Source of the DNA: Armatimonadota bacterium
Lineage (GTDB): Bacteria > Armatimonadota > Chthonomonadetes > Chthonomonadales > Chthonomonadaceae
Assembly (NCBI GenBank): GCA_026392135.1
Contig: JAPLCR010000575.1
Coordinates: 650 to 9,626 of the forward strand
Length of the DNA stretch: 8,977 bases
Direction: 5' to 3'
This document shows positions 1-5,810 of the stretch, one piece after another. The translations under genes were made by a program, and so were the position numbers. The notes below the pieces were generated by a model, which was given only the letters and a program-made list of their open reading frames with translations, was not told where the DNA came from and searched no databases. The first letter of the stretch is position 1. Every line of letters starts with the position of its first letter.

Positions 1-699
1 ACCAAAGCGGTGGCGCACCGCAACAGCGGTGTGAAGAAGGTCATCATCTCCGCCCCTGCAAAGAACGAAGACCTCACCATTGTTCTCGGCGTGAATCACG
101 ACAGGTATGACCCCGCAAAGCACAACGTCATCTCAAACGCCTCCTGTACGACCAACGGTCTCGCGCCTATCGCGAAAGTGTTGAACGACAGTTTTGGCAT
201 CGAGAAGGGGCTTCTCACCACCGTACACGCCTACACTGGCACGCAGAGACTTCAGGACACCGCTTCGAAAGACCTTCGCGACGCACGCGGAGCCGCACAG
301 AATATCGTTCCCTCCTCCACGGGAGCGGCGCGGGCTGTCGGACTTGTCATTCCTGAGTTGCAAGGCAAGTTTCACGGCATGGCGTTCCGAGTTCCAGTTC
401 CCACCGTCTCTGTTGTAGACTTCACCGCTCTGCTGTCGAAAGACGCAACCATCGCCGAAATCAACGGGGCAGTGAAAGCGGCGGCGGACGGCTACCTCAA
501 GGGCTATGTGGAGTATACAGAACTACCGCTTGTATCTACCGATATGCGCGGCAATCAACACTCCTCCATCTACTCCGCGATAGACACAGTAGCCGTAGGC
601 GGCAACCTCGTGAAGGTCGTCTCTTGGTACGACAACGAGTGGGGCTACTCCTGCCGTATCGCCGACCTCGTGAACTTCGTCGCGAGTAAGGGACTCTAG
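1..699 (+). CDS. gap: Glyceraldehyde-3-phosphate dehydrogenase (5' end missing)
   Basis: Cytosolic glycolytic enzyme that converts glyceraldehyde-3-phosphate, phosphate and NAD(P)+ to 1,3-bisphosphoglycerate. The frame is open from base 1 and ends with TAG at 697-699, giving 232 codons. The family is usually about 335 residues, so roughly the first 100, which hold most of the nucleotide-binding Rossmann fold, lie outside the window. Visible family signatures, numbered from base 1, are VIISAPAKNED (14-24), the active-site SCTTN with the catalytic cysteine at residue 49, and TTVHAYTGTQ with the catalytic histidine at residue 76. The 27-residue spacing matches Cys149/His176 of the family. A GAARAVGLVIPEL segment and the C-terminal WYDNEWGYSCR motif follow. 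The catalytic domain appears intact. An ATG is not needed here because the gene enters from the left. NAD versus NADP preference cannot be judged, since the cofactor-specificity loop is missing. pgk, the next pathway step, lies downstream on the same strand. Confidence 0.97.
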   Translation, partial: TKAVAHRNSGVKKVIISAPAKNEDLTIVLGVNHDRYDPAKHNVISNASCTTNGLAPIAKVLNDSFGIEKGLLTTVHAYTGTQRLQDTASKDLRDARGAAQNIVPSSTGAARAVGLVIPELQGKFHGMAFRVPVPTVSVVDFTALLSKDATIAEINGAVKAAADGYLKGYVEYTELPLVSTDMRGNQHSSIYSAIDTVAVGGNLVKVVSWYDNEWGYSCRIADLVNFVASKGL

Positions 700-708
700 T
701 CAACCTTT

Positions 709-780
709 CAGCCACAGCGGAGAGCCTGAAACGCCCTTTCGGGGGCGCGGAGGACTCCTCTGTGGCTGATTCTATTTTAT
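709..780 (+). terminator. Long stem-loop after gap, probable terminator or attenuator
   Basis: Ten bases after the gap stop codon there is a long inverted repeat. Bases 709-722 pair with 755-768 at 13 of 14 positions, and the outer 9 bp (CAGCCACAG/CTGTGGCTG) are perfect. Inside the loop is a second small GC hairpin, CGCCC (732-736) with GGGCG (743-747). The outer stem is followed by a T-rich stretch (769-780, ATTCTATTTTAT), as expected for a Rho-independent terminator, although the tail is interrupted by other bases. It could also be a partial terminator or RNA-processing site that lowers pgk expression relative to gap, because without the inserted element downstream it would lie only about 40 nt before pgk. 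Confidence 0.65.
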
Positions 781-785
781 GGGAC
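778..785. repeat. Left 8-bp target-site duplication
   Basis: TATGGGAC here is identical to 974-981. The match runs on three bases (GTA) into the element on the left and into native sequence on the right, so the exact 11-bp repeat is TATGGGACGTA at 778-788 and 974-984. The inverted ends of the 188-bp element begin exactly after the first 8 bases, which supports an 8-bp duplication with GTA shared by chance. Confidence 0.6.
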
Positions 786-809
786 GTAACGACTCACGCT
801 CCATTTTTG

Positions 810-843
810 CCAAAAGTTTCCTGAAAACAGCCATTTTCCCGAA
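810..843 (+). repeat. Internal 34-bp repeat, copy 1
   Basis: Bases 810-843 match 884-917 at 32 of 34 positions (differences at 821 and 823). A diverged inverted copy lies at 844-874. CAAAAGTTTC at 811-820 can pair perfectly with GAAACTTTTG at 865-874, giving a roughly 64-nt hairpin in the left half of the element. This is a subunit of the 188-bp palindrome. Confidence 0.7.
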
Positions 844-883
844 CGAGAAAGTGGCATAAAACAAGAAACTTTTGTCCCTAATC

Positions 884-917
884 CCAAAAGTTTCTTAAAA
901 ACAGCCATTTTCCCGAA
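884..917 (+). repeat. Internal 34-bp repeat, copy 2
   Basis: Second copy of the 34-bp unit, 74 bp downstream of the first. Its 3' part forms a hairpin with the following bases: CCC (912-914) pairs with GGG (919-921) across a GAAT loop, and the stem extends through TTT/AAA and GCC/GGC to AAAA (898-901) with TTTT (932-935). Bases 885-894 can instead pair with 865-874, so this part of the element has two competing folds. Confidence 0.7.
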
Positions 918-973
918 TGGGGAAACAGGCATTTTCAGGAAAATACATCGAAGAGGGAAGCCTGAGCAGTTAC

Positions 974-981
974 TATGGGAC
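974..981. repeat. Right 8-bp target-site duplication
   Basis: Second perfect copy of TATGGGAC, starting directly after the right inverted end of the element at 973. It lies within the 24-base leader just before the pgk start codon at 998. Confidence 0.6.
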
Positions 982-997
982 GTAGACGAGAAACAAT

Positions 998-2185
998 ATG
1001 AACAAAAAGACGATTGAAGATATAGACGTAAAGGGTAAGCGCGTTCTGGCGCGTGTGGATTTCAACGTGCCACAGGACGATACAGGAGCCATCACCGACG
1101 ATACCCGCATCACAGCGGCACTTCCCACTATCAACTACCTAGTGGGGCAGGGGGCGAAGACGATACTGGTCTCCCACCTCGGTAGACCAAAAGGCGTTAC
1201 TCATAAGTACACACTCAAGCCTGTAGCGGAGTGCCTCTCCGAACTGCTCGGTAAAGAGGTTATCTTGCTACCTGACTGTATTGGCGCAGAGGTCGAAGCG
1301 GCGGTTGCGAACCTGAAAGACGGCGATGTGGTTTTACTGGAAAATGTACGCTTCTACCCCGAAGAGGAGGGGAACGACCCCGCCTTTGCACAGAGACTCG
1401 CAAACCTTGCGGAGGTCTATGTCAATGACGCATTCGGAACCGCTCACCGCGCTCACGCCTCCACTGAGGGCGTAGCGCATCTCCTACCCGGCGTTGGCGG
1501 CTACCTCATGCAGAAGGAGCTTGACTATCTTGGAGGAGCACTTACCGAACCCAAACGCCCCTTTGTAGCGATACTCGGCGGCGCGAAGGTCAAAGACAAA
1601 ATCGGCGTTATCCGTGAACTTATTCAGAAGGTAGACACCCTTATCATCGGCGGTGGGATGTCGTATACCTTCTTTAAAGCGCAGGGCTATGAGATAGGGA
1701 AATCGCTACTCGACGCGAAAAACCTTGAGTTCTGCGCCGAGATTCTGGCGACTTCTGGCGACAAACTGCTTCTCCCCGACGACGTTATCGTCACGAACGC
1801 GAATCCCTTTGACGGTGGTCAAGAGGTGTGCGAAACCAAGGTAGTTCCCGTAACCGAAATTCCCGCCGACTGGGAGGGAGCCGACATCGGACCCGCCACT
1901 ATCGCAAAGTTTAGCGCGGCAATCAAGAGCGCGGCTACCGTTGTTTGGAATGGTCCCATGGGTATCTTCGAGTTCTCCAAGTTTGCGGAGGGGACTCGCG
2001 CTGTAGCACAAGCCCTTGCGGAGTCGGACGCTACCACCGTTATCGGCGGCGGCGACTCGGCGGCGGCGGTTCAGCAACTCGGTTATGCCGATGCGATGAC
2101 CCACATCTCTACAGGCGGAGGCGCGTCACTAGAGTTCTTGGAAGGCAAACCGCTTCCCGGAGTAGTCGCCCTTCAAGATAAGTAG
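998..2185 (+). CDS. pgk: Phosphoglycerate kinase
   Basis: Cytosolic enzyme that transfers phosphate from 1,3-bisphosphoglycerate to ADP, making ATP and 3-phosphoglycerate; it directly follows the gap reaction. The 395-residue length is normal for bacterial PGK and the protein is complete. Visible motifs are RVDFNVP (19-25) and SHLGRP (59-64) in the substrate-binding N-terminal domain, LENVRFY (114-120), NDAFGTAHRAHAST (143-156), GGAKVKDKI (194-202), WNGPMGIFE (317-325), and the nucleotide-binding loops GGGDS (350-354) and STGGGA (371-376). The ATG at 998 gives the canonical N-terminus, and no longer start fits. The ribosome-binding site is weak (GACGAG before the start, no clear AGGAGG). The gene is separated from gap by a stem-loop and the inserted palindromic element, so it may have its own promoter or depend on read-through. 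ynfA follows after 47 bp. Confidence 0.98.
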   Translation: MNKKTIEDIDVKGKRVLARVDFNVPQDDTGAITDDTRITAALPTINYLVGQGAKTILVSHLGRPKGVTHKYTLKPVAECLSELLGKEVILLPDCIGAEVEAAVANLKDGDVVLLENVRFYPEEEGNDPAFAQRLANLAEVYVNDAFGTAHRAHASTEGVAHLLPGVGGYLMQKELDYLGGALTEPKRPFVAILGGAKVKDKIGVIRELIQKVDTLIIGGGMSYTFFKAQGYEIGKSLLDAKNLEFCAEILATSGDKLLLPDDVIVTNANPFDGGQEVCETKVVPVTEIPADWEGADIGPATIAKFSAAIKSAATVVWNGPMGIFEFSKFAEGTRAVAQALAESDATTVIGGGDSAAAVQQLGYADAMTHISTGGGASLEFLEGKPLPGVVALQDK

Positions 2186-2232
2186 AACACCGAAAATAGG
2201 GCGAATAAGCACCGCTCAAAAGAGGAACCATA

Positions 2233-2559
2233 ATGAAGGCGATAGCATGGTACGCGCTTGCGGCTCTCGCCGAGATTGGGGGCTGTTTCTCCTTTTGGGC
2301 GTGGCTAAAACTGAACAAGAGCGGAGTCTGGGTACTGCCCGGCCTCTGCTCTCTTGCTTTTTTTGCCTTTGTTCTTACCCGTATTGAAACGCCCTACGCG
2401 GGACGCGCCTACGCCGCCTACGGGGGTATCTATATCATCATGTCTCTGCTGTGGCTGTGGGGAGTAGAGAAGACACGCCCGGACAAGTGGGATGTGTTCG
2501 GCGCAACCCTGTGCGTTTTGGGGACGTTGGTTATCCTGCTCGCGCCCCGCTCAAAGTAG
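2233..2559 (+). CDS. ynfA: YnfA/UPF0060-family small membrane protein
   Basis: A 108-residue integral inner-membrane protein with four predicted helices at about 3-25, 32-50, 60-78 and 86-104. The family signatures AEIGGC (13-18), FWAWLKL (21-27) and the GRAYAAYGGIYI block (57-68) are clear. The family is a relative of the small multidrug resistance transporters. Some members have been linked to drug efflux, but the function is not settled in most bacteria, so substrate and role here are unknown. Length and helix pattern match the family. The ATG at 2233 is preceded by AGAGG at about 2221-2225, a reasonable ribosome-binding site. The 47-bp gap after pgk shows no terminator, so co-transcription with pgk is possible. 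The last 29 bp overlap the end of the convergent methyltransferase-like gene. Confidence 0.93.
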   Translation: MKAIAWYALAALAEIGGCFSFWAWLKLNKSGVWVLPGLCSLAFFAFVLTRIETPYAGRAYAAYGGIYIIMSLLWLWGVEKTRPDKWDVFGATLCVLGTLVILLAPRSK

Positions 2560-3238
2560 TGTTCCGTATTCGCAACATCTGATTCCCGCCGCGCTGGAAC
2601 TCGTAAGGGACTGTCTCCAGTGTCGCCTCATACCCTGCCCGCTTCAACTGTGCAAGTATGGGTGCGAGATGCGGGCTTACTTCCGCGTTGTAGTCCAACA
2701 CCGGAAAGATACGCACCTCCCTCGCTACCCGAACCAACTCCGATATCGCCTGCTGGTGAAACTCAAGCGAGAAGTTTGCGGAGTAGAGAAAGAGAAAGTG
2801 AGAGCAGAGTGCGAGGTCGAATGAGTGAGATTTGAACGGCAAAACGGGCAACTCCGCAGTGACATAGCGTCTCTCGGATTTGCCCGTCTCGTAGTCTTTC
2901 AGGAAGTCACGCATAGCGGCGAGGCGCGTTTCGCCTAACTCCTCAACGGACTTAATAGCCTTCCACACAAACTTGTCTTGATTTGTTCGCGTCTGCCCGA
3001 TAACCGTCTCGTAGGTATCTGTAATACGCTCCTCAATCTGCGCGGTAGTGCAGTCGTACAGCGGGTCGCACGAAACCACGCTTCCACCATTGTGGGAGAG
3101 TGTGGCGTTGAAACTCGCGGGTCCATCCGCGCACCCTAGAATACGCAGTTTTAGGTCGTCATCAGACAGATGAAACATACGCCGATACTCGTCAAACGAA
3201 CGTCCCCAGGGTACAGCGGTTTTGTACGAAAAAGCCAT
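2531..3238 (-). CDS. SAM-dependent methyltransferase-like protein
   Basis: A 235-residue cytosolic protein that looks like a class I (Rossmann-fold) S-adenosylmethionine-dependent methyltransferase. The glycine-rich motif I is LRILGCADGPASFNA (31-45). An acidic residue follows the next strand (VVSCDP, 54-59), and LPFKSHSFDLALCSHFLF (133-150) matches the motif IV region, with D141 in the usual place. There is no signal peptide or membrane segment. Substrate and exact family are not recognisable. The glycine-rich loop reads GCADGP rather than the commoner GxGxG, so activity is not certain. The gene starts 6 bp after the glyQS stop codon on the same strand, so the two probably share a transcript. 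The final residues after GGNQMLRI (218-225) look like a tail that runs into the 3' end of ynfA. Confidence 0.8.
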   Translation of the reverse strand: MAFSYKTAVPWGRSFDEYRRMFHLSDDDLKLRILGCADGPASFNATLSHNGGSVVSCDPLYDCTTAQIEERITDTYETVIGQTRTNQDKFVWKAIKSVEELGETRLAAMRDFLKDYETGKSERRYVTAELPVLPFKSHSFDLALCSHFLFLYSANFSLEFHQQAISELVRVAREVRIFPVLDYNAEVSPHLAPILAQLKRAGYEATLETVPYEFQRGGNQMLRIRNTTLSGARAG

Positions 3239-3244
3239 GCGATT

Positions 3245-4654
3245 CTAGCCTTGAATACGCTCTGTGACATAGCCCAAAAGCTCCGCAATGGGGATACGCA
3301 CCTGTTGCATTGTGTCGCGGTCTCTGATGGTGACGGTATTTTTTTTGCTTGTGTCCTCTTCGCGCCCAAGCGTGTCGAAATCCACTGTTACGCAGAACGG
3401 GGTTCCGATTTCGTCTTGCCGTCGGTACAGCTTTCCAATACCTGCCGTGTCGTCATAGACGGCACGCATCTGCCCAGTGGCTTGAAGCGTCTTTTTTATC
3501 GCCTTTGCACAGTTTACAATCTCATCTGCGTTCTTCTTGAGTGGAAGCACTGCCACCTTGATAGGGGCAAGGGCTGGCTTCAGTTTGAGAACAGTGCGCG
3601 TTTCGCCGTTCTCCAAAAGCTCCTCCGTATACGCCTCGCTCAACACGGCAAGGCAACCCCTGTCCACACCTGCGGCGGGTTCAATAACAAACGGCACTAT
3701 GTGTTTATTGTTCGGCTGGTCAAAGTAGGTCAGCCGCTCTGTAGAGTGTTCATTTTTCGCTACTTTTGCGGTCAACCCCAACCTCTCTTGATCACGGCTA
3801 TGCGATCCGAGGTCGAAGTCTGTACGGTTGGCAAAGCCCTCCAACTCGTCAAATCCGAGCGATGGAAACTTGTACAGGATGTCCACTGTGCGCTTGGAGT
3901 AGTGACTGAGTTTCTCTTTTGGGTGTTCGTGGAGCATTAATTTTTCGCGGTCTAGCCCTACCTCATTCACCCACCAGTTTAAGTGGTCTTGTATCCACTC
4001 CTCGTGAATATCTTCGTCATCTCCGGGCTTTACAAAGTACTCCATCTCCATCTGCTCCAGTTCGCGTACGCGGAAGAGGAAATTGCGCGGCGTAATTTCG
4101 TTGCGAAACGATTTTCCGATTTGCGCGATACCAAAGGGCAGTTTTCGGTTGGTAGAGTCGAGAACGTTCTTAAAGTTCACAAACATACCCTGGGCGGTTT
4201 CAGGGCGCAGATAGGAGTACGACTCAGGGTCTGGCACGGGCCCAATCTGCGTCTTAAACATCAGGTTGAAGGCACGAGGCTCTGTCAGCTCTCCATCACA
4301 CTCACCGGGGTGCTTTTTGGGGAATTTAGGGCAGATTCCGTCGGCAAGTTTGTCCTCTCGAAAGCGTCCCTTGCAGGTTTTACAGTCTACAAGGGGGTCT
4401 ACGAAGGTCTCTTCATGCCCTGAATACTTCCAGACGTTCTTATTCATCAGAATCGCAGTCTCGATACCCTCCATGTCGTCACGCTCATAGACGTTGTGCC
4501 GCCACCAGAGGCGTTTGAGATTGTTCTTCAGCTCCACACCCAGGGGCCCATAGTCGTAAGTGCCCTGCAAACCGCCGTAGATTTCGCTTCCCAAAAAGAT
4601 AAAGCCACGGCGTTTACAGAGGGATACTATCTGGTCTAGAGTTTCGGCGGGCAT
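3245..4654 (-). CDS. glyQS: Glycyl-tRNA synthetase, single-chain (alpha2) type
   Basis: Cytosolic class II aminoacyl-tRNA synthetase that charges tRNA-Gly with glycine. The 469 residues form the single-chain dimeric type found in Firmicutes, Actinobacteria, Thermus, archaea and eukaryotes, not the split GlyQ/GlyS enzyme of most proteobacteria. Visible landmarks are the N-terminal FIFLGSEIYGGLQGTYDYGPLG region (18-39), a Cys cluster at 91, 94, 108 and 119 that could bind zinc, RPETAQGMF (150-158), motif 2 around FRNEITPR (183-190) with RELEQMEMEYF after it, and motif 3 around GVDRGCLAVL (329-338). A C-terminal anticodon-binding domain starts at about residue 364 (IKVAVLPL). The ATG at 4654 is preceded on its strand by AAAGGA at a suitable distance. 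The methyltransferase-like gene follows after 6 bp. Confidence 0.97.
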   Translation of the reverse strand: MPAETLDQIVSLCKRRGFIFLGSEIYGGLQGTYDYGPLGVELKNNLKRLWWRHNVYERDDMEGIETAILMNKNVWKYSGHEETFVDPLVDCKTCKGRFREDKLADGICPKFPKKHPGECDGELTEPRAFNLMFKTQIGPVPDPESYSYLRPETAQGMFVNFKNVLDSTNRKLPFGIAQIGKSFRNEITPRNFLFRVRELEQMEMEYFVKPGDDEDIHEEWIQDHLNWWVNEVGLDREKLMLHEHPKEKLSHYSKRTVDILYKFPSLGFDELEGFANRTDFDLGSHSRDQERLGLTAKVAKNEHSTERLTYFDQPNNKHIVPFVIEPAAGVDRGCLAVLSEAYTEELLENGETRTVLKLKPALAPIKVAVLPLKKNADEIVNCAKAIKKTLQATGQMRAVYDDTAGIGKLYRRQDEIGTPFCVTVDFDTLGREEDTSKKNTVTIRDRDTMQQVRIPIAELLGYVTERIQG

Positions 4655-4963
4655 TGCTAAAGGTTCCTTTCAGGTACAAAATTTATGGCTTCGTACCGTG
4701 CAAATATGTTCAAGATTGGTAGACAGTATACCTCAAACCCACCCGAAAACGGAGAGAATCTCGTGAGTGAGAGCTATCTGTTTTGGGAGCATACGTCGTA
4801 ACGTGCGAAGATGAGTTTAGGAGACCTCTCGCTTGAAACAGCGCATAGCCCCACTGCTTTATAAAGGCGTGATTGGGTAAGGATAACTCGTTTTCTGCCG
4901 ATAATCTACTCCGAGGTGAAGTGTTCGTTCGCCCAATAATGTAGAAGGAGGTGTCTGAAAAGC
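4655..4963. promoter_or_regulatory. Divergent intergenic region between glyQS and the outer-membrane protein gene
   Basis: This 309-bp region must hold promoters for both directions, but only weak candidates can be seen. On the minus strand TATACT (complement of 4725-4730) could be a -10 box for glyQS, about 70 bp before its start, with no convincing -35. On the plus strand GATAAT (4900-4905) could be a -10 box for the outer-membrane/chemoreceptor pair, again with a poor -35. A short inverted repeat GGTAC (4673-4677)/GTACC (4693-4697) lies in the glyQS leader. No T-box specifier structure, tRNA or credible small gene was found. Confidence 0.3.
4945..4953 (+). promoter_or_regulatory. Strong Shine-Dalgarno site for the outer-membrane protein gene
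   Basis: AAGGAGGTG is a near-complete complement to the 3' end of 16S rRNA, with 10 bases between it and the ATG at 4964. It fixes the start codon and suggests efficient translation. Confidence 0.8.
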
Positions 4964-5770
4964 ATGAATAACAAGGCACTACTACTATCCGTTCTCGTAT
5001 GTACAGGGATGCTCTTGCCCGCTCTCGTCACAGCAAACCCTCTCTCTGCACCCCCTGAAGAGGAGGAGGCTATCGTTACGGATAGACCCGACTTTACCGA
5101 AAGTTCTGAGACGGTTCCGCTCCATCGCACCCAACTTGAGGTCGGCTATACTTCGGCACTCACCGCCAATACCCGACTGCATACGGTAGGAGAAGTTCTT
5201 ATACGAGTTGGGGTAACGCCCAAAACAGAACTTCGATTTACTCTCAACTCATTTGCTATATTAAATACACCCGGAGGCAGTACGACGGGCTTTCAAGACC
5301 TCTCCATCGGCGCAAAATGGAGGCTCACTGAGGCGCAAAAGGGGTATGGGCTGTTCAAGCACCCTCAGTCGGCACTTATTACCAGTTTCTCCCTCCCATC
5401 TGGATCCTCCTCTTTCCGCGAACACACTGCCCAAACTCTCTTTAAGCTGTGTTTGGGGTGGGAACTCACCCCTAAATGGGGCATGGGTGTGAATTTCAAC
5501 TACTCCTACGTTAGTCAAGCGGGCGATAGATATAACCAGTTTGCCACAAGCCTTACATTGGGCTACTCATGGAGTAAGCGGATCTCCACTTTCTACGAAA
5601 TATACGGCTTTGTGCCGGGCGGCTTTCAGGCAGGTAACAACACCTATGCGGACACAGGCATTGCCTACCTTGTCAACAAAGACACTCAGTTCGATGCTCG
5701 TGTCGGCTTCGGAATGAATGGAATAAGCAGAGACTACTTTATTGGCGCTGGGTTCAGCCGGCGTTTCTAG
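4964..5770 (+). CDS. Outer-membrane transporter-like protein (phenol MetA-pathway family type)
   Basis: A 268-residue secreted protein predicted to form an outer-membrane beta barrel. It starts with a signal peptide: positive MNNK, a hydrophobic core at about 5-21, and likely cleavage after VTA (residue 24). An acidic linker leads to TDRPDFTESSETVP (39-52), a signature seen at the mature N-terminus of proteins of the 'MetA-pathway of phenol degradation/putative transporter' group (PF13557-like). Alternating beta-strand sequence with aromatic girdle residues follows, and the protein ends in GFSRRF with a C-terminal phenylalanine, typical of barrels inserted by BamA. The family name does not prove a role in phenol breakdown, and the substrate is unknown. 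The chemoreceptor gene follows after 40 bp with no terminator, so the two are probably co-transcribed. The family call rests on motif recognition only. Confidence 0.75.
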   Translation: MNNKALLLSVLVCTGMLLPALVTANPLSAPPEEEEAIVTDRPDFTESSETVPLHRTQLEVGYTSALTANTRLHTVGEVLIRVGVTPKTELRFTLNSFAILNTPGGSTTGFQDLSIGAKWRLTEAQKGYGLFKHPQSALITSFSLPSGSSSFREHTAQTLFKLCLGWELTPKWGMGVNFNYSYVSQAGDRYNQFATSLTLGYSWSKRISTFYEIYGFVPGGFQAGNNTYADTGIAYLVNKDTQFDARVGFGMNGISRDYFIGAGFSRRF

Positions 5771-5810
5771 TAGACGATTTTAGAACACCCTTGAAGGAGT
5801 ATCTAAACAG

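Larger units (their letters stand above)
786..973. mobile_element. 188-bp palindromic MITE-like element flanked by 8-bp direct repeats
   Basis: The stretch is flanked by perfect 8-bp copies of TATGGGAC (778-785 and 974-981), as a transposition target duplication would be. The ends are inverted: GTAACGACTCACGCTCC (786-802) matches the reverse complement of 957-973 at 13 of 17 positions. The symmetry continues inward without net insertion or deletion. TTTCCTGAAAA at 817-827 is mirrored exactly at 932-942, both 31 bases from their ends, and GAAACTTTTG at 865-874 is mirrored exactly by CAAAAGTTTC at 885-894 around the centre at 879/880. It has no plausible coding region and is AT-richer than its surroundings. 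Ends starting GTAA with an 8-bp duplication are known for the IS66 family, so a non-autonomous IS66-type derivative is possible, but that is inference. The right end is 24 bp before the pgk start codon, so the element may supply or disturb pgk transcription signals. Confidence 0.65.

Noticed and set aside
810..917. Two 34-bp direct repeats as a possible CRISPR array
   Set aside because: Only two copies, 74 bp apart, with inverted copies between them and mirrored symmetry across the whole block. This fits a palindromic element, not repeat-spacer structure.
3170..3940. Long open frame (256 codons) on the plus strand opposite glyQS
   Set aside because: It is fully antisense to glyQS and part of the methyltransferase gene, has no recognisable domain, and is explained as a shadow of the real coding frames.
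4655..4800. T-box riboswitch upstream of glyQS
   Set aside because: T-boxes often precede glycyl-tRNA synthetase genes in Firmicutes, but no conserved T-box sequence or matching terminator/antiterminator pair is visible on the minus strand here.
4710..4979. Open frame of 89 codons on the minus strand in the intergenic region
   Set aside because: It overlaps the strong ribosome-binding site and start of the downstream gene, has no ribosome-binding site of its own that I can see, and its composition is not protein-like.
4964..5040. Lipoprotein signal with Cys13 in the outer-membrane protein
   Set aside because: The residues before the cysteine (VLV) do not fit a lipobox, and a normal signal peptidase I site (VTA) follows with a barrel-type C-terminus.
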